Part shown: in pieces, positions 53,363 to 62,524 of the stretch
How the letters are laid out: each line of letters begins with the position of its first letter
Position numbering within the stretch: the first letter of the stretch is position 1
Assembly: GCF_002115785.1 (NCBI RefSeq)
Contig: NZ_JFJY01000002.1
Coordinates: 496,001 to 560,000, forward strand
Reading direction: 5' to 3'
Origin: Thalassospira sp. MCCC 1A03138
GTDB lineage: Bacteria > Pseudomonadota > Alphaproteobacteria > Rhodospirillales > Thalassospiraceae
Length of the DNA stretch: 64,000 bases
Program-made: the position numbers and the translations under genes
Notes under the pieces: model-generated
Database searches by the model: none
What the model was told of the DNA's origin: nothing
The model's input: the letters and a program-made list of their open reading frames with translations, nothing else

Positions 53363-54280
53363 ATGGATTTGATAATGACCGAAAAGCTGTTTTGCTTCGG
53401 ATTGGGATTTTCAGCGCGCCTTGTCGCCAATCAGCTGAGCGAGGAAGGTTGGAAAATTGCCGGTACCACGCGTAGCGCAGAAAAGGCAGAAGTACTGCGC
53501 GCGCAGGGGATCAAGCCCCATATTTTTTCCGACGACGCACCGGTGGCCGACATTCGCGATGCCCTGAAAGGTGTCACGCATGTCCTGATTTCTGCACCGC
53601 CGGGTGGAAATGGTGATCCTGTTCTGGCCCATCATGCCGGTGATCTTGCCGCGCTGCCGGGTGGTACATGGATCGGATATCTGTCGACAACAGGTGTTTA
53701 TGGCGATTACGACGGTGCGACCGTCACGGAAGATGACGACCTGATGCCAAGCGGCAAACGTGGTCGCAGACGGGTGGCCGCAGAAAAGGCATGGTTCGAT
53801 CTGGGGCAGCGTCATGATCTTTGTGTGCAAAGTTTCCGATTGGCCGGGATTTACGGACCGGGGCGTAATGCCCTGGAAACGGTTCGATCCGGACGGGCGC
53901 GGCGGGTTGTAAAGCCCGGGCAGGTTTTTTCACGTATCCATGTCGAAGATATTGCACAGACGGTTCTGGCATCCATCAAACGTCCGAATGCCGGTGCAGC
54001 TTATAATGTGTGTGACGATGATGCCGCTCCTCCGCAGGATGTGATTGCGTATGCCTGTGGTTTGCTGGGTATGGACCCTCCGCCGGAGGAAGATTTCAAG
54101 ACGGCATATCTGAGCCCGATGGCTGCAAGCTTTTATGAAGATAACAAGCGGGTTGCCAATGACCGGATCAAGGCCGAACTTGGTGTGAAGCTCCGTTTTC
54201 CCGACTACAAGGCGGGTTTGTTGGCGCTTCATGATGAAATATTGGCCAAAATCAACGGGGGCGGGACACATGCGCTTTAA
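53363..54280 (+). CDS. NAD(P)-dependent epimerase/reductase family protein (YeeZ-like)
   Basis: Rossmann-fold short-chain dehydrogenase-like protein of 305 residues. N-terminal nucleotide motif FCFGLGFSARLVANQL near residue 9, STTGVYGDY near 112, and FRLAGIYGPGRNAL near 155, as in the YeeZ group; the YxxxK catalytic pair is not clear, so it may bind NAD(P) without the usual catalysis. Substrate unknown. ATG at 53375 is an alternative start. The stop codon lies in the loop of a palindrome (54270-54288). Confidence 0.8.
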   Translation: MDLIMTEKLFCFGLGFSARLVANQLSEEGWKIAGTTRSAEKAEVLRAQGIKPHIFSDDAPVADIRDALKGVTHVLISAPPGGNGDPVLAHHAGDLAALPGGTWIGYLSTTGVYGDYDGATVTEDDDLMPSGKRGRRRVAAEKAWFDLGQRHDLCVQSFRLAGIYGPGRNALETVRSGRARRVVKPGQVFSRIHVEDIAQTVLASIKRPNAGAAYNVCDDDAAPPQDVIAYACGLLGMDPPPEEDFKTAYLSPMAASFYEDNKRVANDRIKAELGVKLRFPDYKAGLLALHDEILAKINGGGTHAL

Positions 54281-54290
54281 AAGCGCATTG

Positions 54291-54318
54291 TTGACGCACC
54301 CTATGGGTCGTATATAAC
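54291..54318 (+). promoter_or_regulatory. Promoter of the NDUFA9-like gene
   Basis: -35 TTGACG (54291-54296), 16-bp spacer, -10 TATAAC (54313-54318), leaving a leader of about 107 nt. Confidence 0.55.
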
Positions 54319-54431
54319 CGCTTAGGAATTTTGATCGGGCCGATATCCGCATTTGGCCCTGATGGTACCCAGCGCCGGATCGTGATGGCGGGATCATCGC
54401 GACATCATCGGCCGGCAAGGAGAGAGCAAGC

Positions 54432-55439
54432 ATGGATCGTCGTATCGTAACCGTTTTTGGCGGCACCGGATTTGTCGGGCGTCATATCGTCAAGCGTTTG
54501 CTTGAGCGTGACTTTATCGTCCGCGTTCCGACCCGCAGCTTTGAGCGCGTCAAGAAACTGAAGCCGATGGGCTATCTTGGGCAGGTGGTTCCGGTACATT
54601 GCGATGTTCGCAATGAAGAGTCGATCAAAGGCGCGATTGAAGGTTCGGAAGCGGTGATTAACCTGCTGGGCATTCTATATCAGCGCGGCAGCAGCAGCTT
54701 CATGAATATCCATGTCAAAGCAGCCAAACGTATTGCCGAAGAAGCCAAGGCATGTGGTGTGAAAACCTTTCTGCATATGTCGGCGCTTGGTGTGGATAAG
54801 AACCCGTATGCGCTTTATGCGACTTCGAAACTGGCTGGTGAAAAAGCTGTTCGCGCAGCCTTCCCGGATGCGGTGATTTTCCGTCCGTCGGTTATCTTTG
54901 GTCCGGAAGACAATTTCCTGAACCAGTTTGCCACTATGGCGCGCTATTCCCCGGTTTTGCCGGTTATTGGTGCGCCAGGCCTGCCGAAGGTCGAACTCGA
55001 TAAAGGCAAGGTCGACATGCTTGGCGATGGTGGTCCGAAATTTCAGCCGGTCTATGTTGCCGACGTAGCCGAAGCGTTCGTAACGGCACTGGTCGAGGGC
55101 AAATCTGCTGGCAAGACCTATGAGTTGGGTGGGCCGGAAGTATACAGCTTTATGGGACTTCTGCGCGATATGCTGCAGATGACCCGTCAACGCGCCATTC
55201 TGATGCCGGTGCCGTTCTGGCTGGCGTCGATCAAGGCGTTTTTCCTGCAATTCCTGCCAAAACCGCTTTTGACCCCGGATCAGGTTCGTCTGCTTAAAAC
55301 CGACAATGTCGTTTCCGACGGTGCCGAAGGTTTTGCCGAGCTTGGCATTACGCCCAACAGCGTTGAAGCAATTGCGCCGACCTATCTGAAGCGTTTCTGT
55401 CCGCCGCGCAAAAGCGGTGAGTTCCGGCGTTTCGTCTAA
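54432..55439 (+). CDS. NDUFA9-like NAD(P)-binding subunit of complex I
   Basis: Atypical short-chain dehydrogenase of 335 residues, homologue of the mitochondrial complex I accessory subunit NDUFA9 found in alphaproteobacteria. FGGTGFVGRHIVKRLL at residues 10-25, LLGILYQRG near 78, MSALGVDKNPYALYATSKLAGEKAV near 116 and RPSVIFGPEDNFLNQFA near 152 match the family. It likely binds NADPH and supports complex I at the membrane face. Strong AAGGAGAG site before the ATG. No nuo genes adjoin it. Confidence 0.88.
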   Translation: MDRRIVTVFGGTGFVGRHIVKRLLERDFIVRVPTRSFERVKKLKPMGYLGQVVPVHCDVRNEESIKGAIEGSEAVINLLGILYQRGSSSFMNIHVKAAKRIAEEAKACGVKTFLHMSALGVDKNPYALYATSKLAGEKAVRAAFPDAVIFRPSVIFGPEDNFLNQFATMARYSPVLPVIGAPGLPKVELDKGKVDMLGDGGPKFQPVYVADVAEAFVTALVEGKSAGKTYELGGPEVYSFMGLLRDMLQMTRQRAILMPVPFWLASIKAFFLQFLPKPLLTPDQVRLLKTDNVVSDGAEGFAELGITPNSVEAIAPTYLKRFCPPRKSGEFRRFV

Positions 55440-55466
55440 GCACTAAATCTTTCAGAACTGATATTA

Positions 55467-55499
55467 AAACCCCCGACGATCATTTCGGCGGGGGTTTTT
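55467..55499 (+). terminator. Intrinsic terminator after the NDUFA9-like gene
   Basis: Stem AACCCCC / GGGGGTT with a 15-nt loop holding further CG pairs, then TTTTT; may also serve the convergent chemoreceptor gene. Confidence 0.75.
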
Positions 55500-55525
55500 G
55501 CTGATTTCAGGCATTCTCAAGCAGC

Positions 55526-57673
55526 CTAACCGGCGCGAACACGGGCTACAAAGCTGTTGGCTTCGTCTTGCAGACGATGGGCCTTTTGCAGAAGCTCTTC
55601 GGCAGTGTTGCGGGTTGAGCCTGACAGGTCCTGAACCGCTTCGGCGGCACGTGATACATTGAGCATGTTTTCAGACACGTGACGCACACCGTTGGCGGCT
55701 TCTTCCGATCCGCTGGCAATCTCGGCCGTGGCAGAACCCTGTTGACGCATGGCGGCTGCGATCGAGCTTGAGATCGTATCGATTTCGCCGATAGTCCGGG
55801 CGATGGTCGAAATCATCTCGACGGCTTCGCTACTGACCGAACGCATTTCTTCGATCTGCTTGCCGATATCCTCGGTTGCACGCTGAGTTTGGGATGCCAG
55901 ATTTTTGACCTCGTTTGCGACCACGGCAAACCCCTTGCCGGCGTCACCGGCTCGCGCGGCTTCGATGGTAGCGTTAAGGGCCAGCAGGTTGGTTTGGTCA
56001 GCAATGGTCGTGATCAGTTCAATGACTTCGCCAATGCGATTTGCCGTGTCAGACATCTGGCGAACGGTTTCATCAGATTTGCGGGCTTCGGAAACGGCAG
56101 CGCGGGAAACTTCCTCCGCCTTGGAAACCTGTCGTTCGATTTCGGCAATCGATGCAGACAGTTCCTCGGTCGCGGACGAGACCGAGCTGACATTCTGGGA
56201 TGCATTCTGGGATGCTTCGCTGACTTCGATTGCACGGTGAACGTTGTCACCGGCGTTATGTGCCATGTTGTCGGCCGCATCGCGCATGTCACCAACCTGG
56301 GACAGCAGTTCCGTGACCAACCCATTGACGGAGCTTTCAAAGCCGTTCGCCATTTCCAGCAATGCTTCGCGACGTTGTTGTTCCGCACGAATTTCTGCGG
56401 CTTTGTTTTCTTCCCGAAGACGTTCTGCTTCCTTCGCGTTTTCCCGGAACAATTCGACTGCAGATGCCATATCTGCAATTTCGTCGCTGCCATGATCGGT
56501 TACCGGTGTTTCAAGGTCTCCTTTGGTCAAGCGATCCATGGCAACGTTCAATCCGATCAGACGGGCCAAAAGGTTGCGTTGGACATAAAGCCATATGATC
56601 AGTGCAGAAATAATCAGTGCTACGGTCGCAACCCCGATCATGATATTTTTTGCAATGCCGATGGTGGTTGTAACCCCCTGATTGGCATCGTTGATTTTCG
56701 CGCGCATATCTTCCAGAAGTCGTTGCGCGGTTTGGCTCATTTGTTGGGATGTCTCTGTTGTTTGCGTCAACAGATCGGTCAGCAAAGCTTCGCTAACGAA
56801 TTCGTTCTGACGCAAATTGAACAGATTATTACTGCCGTTCGATGTCAGACCATTTGCAATTGTTTCAACCGACGATCTTGCCGTTTCGCGATCTTCATCC
56901 GACGGAATTTCATCTGAGCCACTTTGCATTTGGGGGATAAGCGGCGTTGATAAATTCTTGATCTTGTCGAGTTCTTCGGGGCTGCTTGCCGTGAAAATCA
57001 TGCGGGCCAGTGCGGGAATCTTAAGTGCCACTGCGCGCAGTTCCAGCATGTTCTTTGTTGTTGGCGCGTCCTCTCCGCGAAGCGTATTCAGCGTTTGAAA
57101 GACTTCTCTGGTTTTCTCCGGATTGCGGACCAGGCCATATAGCTGGCTTAAGTTGTTTTCCAGATTGCTGTTCGCCATGTCACTGGCGCTGATTGTGATC
57201 GATTCAATTTCATTCACAGCGCGAATGATGTCACTCATGATAAGTTGACGCGTTTTCTGCGTGTCAAATCGTGACTTCATGATATCGGACAAGCTATTAA
57301 TATTATTGATCATCTTCCCTGTTTGTTGGGAGAATGAGCTTAGTATTTCGCCATCAATATCGTATCTGGCCAACTCGGCGATTTGATCGTTCATGCGATT
57401 TTCGATCATGCCGAGTGCTTTGGTCGTGTTTTCCAACTGTGCTTCTGATTGCGCAGTTGTGACACGACGCGCCATGCCGGTGACGGCATCGCTAAACGCG
57501 CTTAGTTCCTGGCCGGAAATCAGGGCCGGGATAGCTTCTTCTGCTACGACTTTTTGCTGTTGTTCTGTAATTTGGAAAGAAAAAACCGCTAGGGCGGCGG
57601 CACATACAGCGAGCAAGGCGATTGGCACAATTGCCAGCATCAGCCTTCCGCGCAAACCAATTTTGCCGGTCAT
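55526..57673 (-). CDS. Methyl-accepting chemotaxis protein
   Basis: Chemoreceptor of 715 residues. One N-terminal membrane helix ([21 protein letters not shown]), a large helical periplasmic sensor (about 45-325), a second membrane helix near residue 345 ([19 protein letters not shown]), HAMP, and the cytoplasmic signalling domain with the conserved hairpin [20 protein letters not shown] near residue 580. Ligand unknown. ATG at 57673 is preferred (GGGA upstream) over 57685. Lies downstream of cobK on the same strand, 114 nt away; unrelated function. Confidence 0.93.
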   Translation of the reverse strand: MTGKIGLRGRLMLAIVPIALLAVCAAALAVFSFQITEQQQKVVAEEAIPALISGQELSAFSDAVTGMARRVTTAQSEAQLENTTKALGMIENRMNDQIAELARYDIDGEILSSFSQQTGKMINNINSLSDIMKSRFDTQKTRQLIMSDIIRAVNEIESITISASDMANSNLENNLSQLYGLVRNPEKTREVFQTLNTLRGEDAPTTKNMLELRAVALKIPALARMIFTASSPEELDKIKNLSTPLIPQMQSGSDEIPSDEDRETARSSVETIANGLTSNGSNNLFNLRQNEFVSEALLTDLLTQTTETSQQMSQTAQRLLEDMRAKINDANQGVTTTIGIAKNIMIGVATVALIISALIIWLYVQRNLLARLIGLNVAMDRLTKGDLETPVTDHGSDEIADMASAVELFRENAKEAERLREENKAAEIRAEQQRREALLEMANGFESSVNGLVTELLSQVGDMRDAADNMAHNAGDNVHRAIEVSEASQNASQNVSSVSSATEELSASIAEIERQVSKAEEVSRAAVSEARKSDETVRQMSDTANRIGEVIELITTIADQTNLLALNATIEAARAGDAGKGFAVVANEVKNLASQTQRATEDIGKQIEEMRSVSSEAVEMISTIARTIGEIDTISSSIAAAMRQQGSATAEIASGSEEAANGVRHVSENMLNVSRAAEAVQDLSGSTRNTAEELLQKAHRLQDEANSFVARVRAG

Positions 57674-57738
57674 GACAATTCCCATTAAAGGATTTCAGGG
57701 TGTCGGCGGCTTATTTTGCCCTTCTCGACTGTTGTTGC

Positions 57739-57761
57739 TTGGACCGCCCTGAAAGGTCCAA
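57739..57761. repeat. Hairpin TTGGACC-N9-GGTCCAA between cobK and the chemoreceptor gene
   Basis: Perfect 7-bp inverted repeat without a T-run on either side; operator or processing site rather than a terminator. Confidence 0.4.
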
Positions 57762-57787
57762 ATCACGAGAAGAAATATCTTTTTGAG

Positions 57788-58573
57788 TCAGTGTTTTGCA
57801 AGCGTATTTCTGATTTTTTCTATTATTTCTTGTGTTTTCTCTGCTTGTTCAACCGGAGCTGCGCCGGGCCGTTCAACCATGATGATCGGTATGTTCAGTT
57901 CGCGGGCAGCCAGAATCTTGGCTTCGGTGGCGTCACCGCCGCTATTTTTGCTGACGATGACATCGATGTTATGGCGTTGCAGAAGTTCGATTTCCCCTTC
58001 GACCGTGAAGGGACCACGGGCAATCAGCCATTCACCCAGAGTCAGATTGAATGGATCTTTGGGAGACTCGACAGTCCGCACAAGCAGCCATGTTTTTTCC
58101 AAGCCTTCGAAATGGGCAAGATCCTTGCGTCCGCTGGCGATCAAGGCGCGTTTTCCGTGTTCGGGCAGGATTTGAGCTGCCTCTGCGAGGCTTCTGACGA
58201 TGATCCAGCGGTCTTTATCCGTTTTTTGCCATGCTGACCGCTGAAACTGAATGCAGGGTGTCGCCACCGCGTGACAGGCTTGGGCAATGTGGCTGGATAT
58301 CTGTGTGGCATAGGGGTGAGTTGCATCGATCACGAGATCGATTTTTTCCGAACCCAGATAGGATATGATGCCTTCGGCTCCGCCAAAACCACCAATGCGG
58401 ACGGGGATGCCATCCGGTAATCTTGGGGCACTGGTACGACCGGCAAAAGAAAGCTGCAGACGCACATCTGATCCGAATTCCTGTAACAGATCAGCAGCGA
58501 TACGGTTGGCATCCCCCGTGCCGCCAAAAATAAGAATGTTCAGCGGGGTTTCTCTGTTTCGAGGGGGAGTCAT
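57788..58573 (-). CDS. cobK: Precorrin-6A reductase (CobK/CbiJ)
   Basis: NADPH-dependent reductase of the corrin ring, 261 residues. Family stretches ILIFGGTGDANRIAADLL at residues 13-30, IDATHPYATQISSH near 84, and the C-terminal VSKNSGGDATEAKILAARELNIP (partly) near 210. Follows cbiD by 26 nt on the same strand, so the two form an operon reading cbiD-cobK. Confidence 0.95.
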   Translation of the reverse strand: MTPPRNRETPLNILIFGGTGDANRIAADLLQEFGSDVRLQLSFAGRTSAPRLPDGIPVRIGGFGGAEGIISYLGSEKIDLVIDATHPYATQISSHIAQACHAVATPCIQFQRSAWQKTDKDRWIIVRSLAEAAQILPEHGKRALIASGRKDLAHFEGLEKTWLLVRTVESPKDPFNLTLGEWLIARGPFTVEGEIELLQRHNIDVIVSKNSGGDATEAKILAARELNIPIIMVERPGAAPVEQAEKTQEIIEKIRNTLAKH

Positions 58574-58599
58574 ATGTTGCGGGCCTGTTCTTGTTCATT

Positions 58600-59733
58600 T
58601 TAAAGGTTCGGGTTTGTGCCTTTGGCAGGCAGAAAGGCGTCAAAATCACCATGTCCGGCACGGGCGATGATCCTGCCAACACGATCAACAACGACAATTT
58701 CGATGGCGGAAGCGCCGTCGATGGTTGCGCGGGCGGTTTCACCAGCCTGAAGGGCAATGGTGCGTGCTATATCAACGTTTCTGGATGAGCAAAGTTCCAG
58801 AACCTGTTTGGCCGTATTTGCGTTGGCAATTTCAGATACCAGTTCGGCATCACCGCCAAGTGCGGCAACTGTATCAGAGAGCTTGTTGAAATCGACTTCG
58901 GACCGGCTGCTATGCAGATCCATATGGCCCTGCGCCAGTTTGACCAGTTTGGCAAATCCGCCTGAAATTGTGATATAATCGACTGGATGGCGACGCAGAT
59001 ATTTTAGCATGCCGCCAACAAAGTCGCCCATATCCAGGATCGCCTCGTCCGGCAGATTATAAAATTGCCGAATGGCTGCTTCGGACGTTTTGCCGGTGGC
59101 CCCGGCAACATGTTTGCGGCCGGTGGCGCGCGCGACATCAATGCCACGATGGATGGAATGAATCCACGCCGAACAGCTGAATGGAATCACCACGCCGGTG
59201 GTTCCCAGTACGGAAAGACCGCCAACAATTCCCAGTCGCGGGTTCCAGGTTTTCAGAGCGATTTCCCGCCCGCCGGGAATGGAAATTTCAATTTCGACAT
59301 CGGTAGTCGCGTTAAACCTGTTTGCCAGTTCGACGATTTGCTGTGTCATCATTTCGCGCGGTTTGGGGTTGATCGCGGCTTCGCCCACCGGGATGGGCAG
59401 GCCAGGTTTCGTAATCATCCCGACACCGTCGCCGGCATGGAAGGTGATGCCGGACCCCTGTTGTCCATGGCGGATTGTTGCAATGATTTCCGCGCCATGG
59501 GTGACATCGGGATCATCGCCTGCATCCTTGATCACGCTTGCCCGTGCCCAGCCATCGCCGGTTTCAGCCTTGATCAGGTTAAAGGATGGTGTTTCACCCC
59601 GGGGAAGGATGATGGTGACCGGATCAGGAAATTCGCCAGACAACAGCGCTTGCCACGCCGCGTGGGTTGCCGCGGTGGCACAGGCCCCCGTTGTCCATCC
59701 CTTGCGTAGTGGTCCGTCCGGTTTTCGGGTCAT
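58600..59733 (-). CDS. cbiD: Cobalt-precorrin-5B C1-methyltransferase CbiD
   Basis: SAM-dependent C1-methyltransferase of the anaerobic B12 route, 377 residues. Diagnostic N-terminus LRKGWTTGACATAATHAAWQ at residues 9-28, GDDPDVTHGAEI near 72, GRKHVAGATGKTSE near 205 and GGDAELVSEIANANTAKQV (in outline) near 300. It takes the place of the aerobic enzyme CobF, which is not seen. Divergent from cobA across a 235-bp region. Confidence 0.95.
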   Translation of the reverse strand: MTRKPDGPLRKGWTTGACATAATHAAWQALLSGEFPDPVTIILPRGETPSFNLIKAETGDGWARASVIKDAGDDPDVTHGAEIIATIRHGQQGSGITFHAGDGVGMITKPGLPIPVGEAAINPKPREMMTQQIVELANRFNATTDVEIEISIPGGREIALKTWNPRLGIVGGLSVLGTTGVVIPFSCSAWIHSIHRGIDVARATGRKHVAGATGKTSEAAIRQFYNLPDEAILDMGDFVGGMLKYLRRHPVDYITISGGFAKLVKLAQGHMDLHSSRSEVDFNKLSDTVAALGGDAELVSEIANANTAKQVLELCSSRNVDIARTIALQAGETARATIDGASAIEIVVVDRVGRIIARAGHGDFDAFLPAKGTNPNL

Positions 59734-59801
59734 GGGGCGGGCGATCCCGGTTTATGGCTTTGAAGATTTGGGTTAACCATTATTATGGCACCACGCATTT
59801 T

Positions 59802-59831
59802 TTGACAAAGCTCATATATTAAACATTATAA
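59802..59831 (+). promoter_or_regulatory. Promoter of cobA
   Basis: Consensus -35 TTGACA (59802-59807) and -10 TTATAA (59826-59831) with an 18-bp spacer; predicted leader about 130 nt. Confidence 0.6.
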
Positions 59832-59866
59832 ATGATGTGGTATTAGGTAAATAACGAAAAAAATAC

Positions 59867-59940
59867 GGATTAATATGTTGGACGTAGCACCAAGATGCTG
59901 TTTAACATATCCAAACGATCCGGTCCTGCACAGATGGACC
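59867..59940 (+). promoter_or_regulatory. Structured 5' leader of cobA
   Basis: Two successive hairpins: ATATGTT (59873-59879) with AACATAT (59904-59910), enclosing AGCA/TGCT, and GGTCC (59922-59926) with GGACC (59936-59940). Not a cobalamin riboswitch, since the CCCGCAACTGT core and B12 box are absent. Possible attenuator or operator. Confidence 0.4.
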
Positions 59941-59968
59941 AGTTGGCTGAGAGATAAAGAATTCCGCA

Positions 59969-60838
59969 ATGACGACACTTGGTCTTGATTTTCCGGTATT
60001 TGAGCCGGGTTGGGTTTGGCTGGTCGGCGCAGGTCCGGGTGATCCCGGTTTGCTGACGCTTCATGCTGTCAATGCGATGCAGCAGGCCGATATTGTTGTC
60101 TATGATGCGTTGGTTGATGACCGGATTCTCAATCTTTTGCGTTCGGATGCCAAGCGTGTTTATGCCGGGAAGCGCGGTGGTCGGCCGTCTTCAAAGCAAA
60201 CGGATATATCCCTGCAGCTTGTTGATTACGCCAAGCAGGGCTTAAGGGTTCTGCGGCTTAAGGGTGGTGATCCGTTTGTTTTTGGTCGCGGTGGTGAAGA
60301 AGGTCTGACGCTGGTTGAACATAATGTGCCGTTCCGGGTCGTGCCAGGTATTACGGCGGGGATTGCCGGTGCGGCCTATGCCGGGATTCCAACAACGCAT
60401 CGTGATTGCAATTCATCGGTAACCTTTGTCACAGGCCACGGTTCAAGTGGCGAAATGCCCGATAACATTAATTGGGCGGCTCTTGCCAAAGGGGCGCCGG
60501 TATTGGTGCTGTATATGGCGATGAAGCATTTGCGCCGTATTTCATCGGAACTGATGGCCAATGGACGATCCGGTGACGAACCACTTGCGGTTATCAATCA
60601 GGCAACAACCCCCAATCAGGGCATTCTGATTTCAACGCTTGCCAATGCGGCCGATGATGTCGAAAAAGCCGGTGTGGAACCGCCGGCAGTTTGTATTCTG
60701 GGCAAGGTGGTCGACTTGCGCGACCGGTTGAACTGGCTTTCGCCGCAGGATGACGTCAAAGCGGTTCGGTATGTGCCGTTCGAACAGGTCCTTGATCTTA
60801 TTACCATGCCGGTGGATACGAACGTTTCCAAATCCTGA
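59969..60838 (+). CDS. cobA: Uroporphyrinogen-III C-methyltransferase (SUMT)
   Basis: Methylates C2 and C7 of uroporphyrinogen III to precorrin-2, entry to B12 and siroheme. 289 residues. VWLVGAGPGDPGLLTLHAV near residue 13, LRLKGGDPFVFGRGGEE near 93 and VPGITAGIAGAAYAGIP near 126 are diagnostic. No CysG N-terminal domain, so it makes precorrin-2 only; the dehydrogenase that CbiX needs (sirohydrochlorin supply) must be elsewhere. Confidence 0.95.
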   Translation: MTTLGLDFPVFEPGWVWLVGAGPGDPGLLTLHAVNAMQQADIVVYDALVDDRILNLLRSDAKRVYAGKRGGRPSSKQTDISLQLVDYAKQGLRVLRLKGGDPFVFGRGGEEGLTLVEHNVPFRVVPGITAGIAGAAYAGIPTTHRDCNSSVTFVTGHGSSGEMPDNINWAALAKGAPVLVLYMAMKHLRRISSELMANGRSGDEPLAVINQATTPNQGILISTLANAADDVEKAGVEPPAVCILGKVVDLRDRLNWLSPQDDVKAVRYVPFEQVLDLITMPVDTNVSKS

Positions 60839-60916
60839 GTCCCGGATTGATCTATATCGTTGTTCTCAATGGATCGGCGCGTCACAATCGACGCAACTGA
60901 TCATTCCGGGTGGATC

Positions 60917-61705
60917 ATGGACGAACAACAGATACTGATCCGCATCATCGAAAGCGGCTGGGCACAATGCACCACGGTCCTTCAAGAGGACAGTGGTGTT
61001 TTGGCGACGGCACTGATTGCCGGACTTGTCGGCAGTGCCACGCACTGTGTCGGGATGTGTGGGCCATTTGTGATCAGTCAGGTCACGTCGCGCATGGAAA
61101 AGCTGCCGCTTGAAAAGATGAGCGAGCTTCGCCGACTTACCGGGGCCGCCTTATTGCCTTATCAGTTTGGCCGATTGACGACCTATACCCTGCTTGGTGT
61201 GATGGCGGGCTTTTTCGCCGATAGCATCACGGTGCTGACCAAAATCTGGTGGTTGGGGCCTATGTTGCTTTTGTGTGCGGCACTTTTCTTTCTGGTCTTT
61301 GGGGTAATCGGTCTGGTGCCACATCTTGCGGGGCCGTTTCCAAACGTGGCTGGAGGAAATGCTGCGGGGGCATGGTGGAACCGTGTGGTTGGTGATCGAA
61401 TCAAACCGCTATTTGGTGCGCCATTTGGCTGGCGGGGTTATCTGCTGGGGATCATGCTTGGGTTTATCCCATGTGGCCTGATTTATGGTGCGCTGGTTCT
61501 CGCGGCCGCAGGTGGCAACGCATTGACCGGCGGATTTGTCATGGCGGTATTCGGGCTTGGCACCGTGCCGATGCTGTTTGCAACGGGTGTGATCGGCCAG
61601 TATGCCACCCGACGTTTTCGTGCTTTTATGGCACCGGTTGGGCGGGGCCTTATGGTCGTTAACGCTGTCATCCTTGCCATGCTGGCATTTCATCAGATCG
61701 GATAA
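60917..61705 (+). CDS. COG2836-type membrane protein (DsbD/UreH-like, sulfite exporter TauE/SafE group)
   Basis: Six-helix inner-membrane protein of 262 residues. Cysteine-containing motifs LVGSATHCVGMCGPFVIS near residue 33 and LGFIPCGLIYGALVLAA near 182 are those of the DsbD_2-like COG2836 proteins linked to copper handling and cytochrome oxidase assembly. The pair with the Sco gene directly downstream supports that role; transport of a metal is inference. GGGTGGA precedes the ATG at 60917. Confidence 0.82.
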   Translation: MDEQQILIRIIESGWAQCTTVLQEDSGVLATALIAGLVGSATHCVGMCGPFVISQVTSRMEKLPLEKMSELRRLTGAALLPYQFGRLTTYTLLGVMAGFFADSITVLTKIWWLGPMLLLCAALFFLVFGVIGLVPHLAGPFPNVAGGNAAGAWWNRVVGDRIKPLFGAPFGWRGYLLGIMLGFIPCGLIYGALVLAAAGGNALTGGFVMAVFGLGTVPMLFATGVIGQYATRRFRAFMAPVGRGLMVVNAVILAMLAFHQIG

Positions 61706-61718
61706 TTTTGAGAATTCG

Positions 61719-61732
61719 CAATGACGTCATTG
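61719..61732. repeat. Perfect 14-bp palindrome upstream of sco
   Basis: CAATGACGTCATTG, fully self-complementary, about 25 bp upstream of the -35 box of the sco promoter. Candidate operator. Confidence 0.4.
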
Positions 61733-61756
61733 TGAGCCGTGGCACAGTTACGGGTC

Positions 61757-61784
61757 TTGCATGATCGTTTTGCGGATTTATAGT
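61757..61784 (+). promoter_or_regulatory. Promoter of sco
   Basis: -35 TTGCAT (61757-61762), 16-bp spacer, -10 TATAGT (61779-61784), leader about 70 nt. Confidence 0.6.
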
Positions 61785-61861
61785 GCCCGCAAGACAGTGG
61801 CTTATTTATCCGGTTGATTGGCGCAGGCTTGTAATCCCGGAACAAAAGGACAGGTAACGGC

Positions 61862-62482
61862 GTGAGCAAGAAAACACTTGTGATCATTCTGGCGATTGCG
61901 CTGGTTCTCGGTATTGGTCTGACCTATCGATTGATGATGATGGGATCGGAAACGACGTATTCCGGTTCGGGGACTGCGGCGATCGGCGGGCCGTTTGAAC
62001 TGGTTGACCAGAATGGCCAGACCCGCACTGAACAGGATTTCCGCGGGAAATACATGCTGATTTATTTCGGCTATACCTATTGCCCGGATGTGTGCCCGAC
62101 CGAATTGCAGGTGATGGGCAATGCGCTTGATGCACTTGATCCAGAAATTGCCAATGAGGTAACGCCGGTCTTTATTTCGGTTGACCCGGAACGCGATACG
62201 GTTGATGCGATTGCGGCCTATGTTCCGCATTTTCACGAACGTATGGTTGGCCTGACCGGAACGCTTGAACAGACTACAGCCGCGGCAAAGACTTTCCGTG
62301 TGTATTACGCCAAGGCATATGCCGATGGGGAATCAAAGGATTCGGATGCCTATCTGATGGATCATTCGTCCTTTGTGTATCTGATGGGACGTGATGGGTC
62401 ATTTATCCGTCACTTTAATTACGGAACAGCCCCGGAAGATATGGCAAAGGGCATTACCGAGGTCGTTAAGAAGAACGGATGA
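61862..62482 (+). CDS. SCO1/SenC/PrrC family copper chaperone
   Basis: Membrane-anchored thioredoxin-fold copper chaperone for the CuA site of cytochrome c oxidase. 206 residues; N-terminal helix [17 protein letters not shown] anchors it in the inner membrane facing the periplasm. CPDVCP near residue 80 and His in [10 protein letters not shown] near 168 are the copper ligands; DPERD is also conserved. Starts at GTG with GGACAGG upstream. Grouped with the COG2836 gene. Confidence 0.93.
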   Translation: MSKKTLVIILAIALVLGIGLTYRLMMMGSETTYSGSGTAAIGGPFELVDQNGQTRTEQDFRGKYMLIYFGYTYCPDVCPTELQVMGNALDALDPEIANEVTPVFISVDPERDTVDAIAAYVPHFHERMVGLTGTLEQTTAAAKTFRVYYAKAYADGESKDSDAYLMDHSSFVYLMGRDGSFIRHFNYGTAPEDMAKGITEVVKKNG

Positions 62483-62524
62483 TTACCGCGTTTCTGTTGC
62501 GGCATTCAGGGAAACCGGAAGAAT

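Noticed and set aside
59941..59960. CTGAGA near the cobA start as a TPP riboswitch element
   Set aside because: Only the six-base match is present; the other thi-box parts and the paired stems of a TPP riboswitch are missing.
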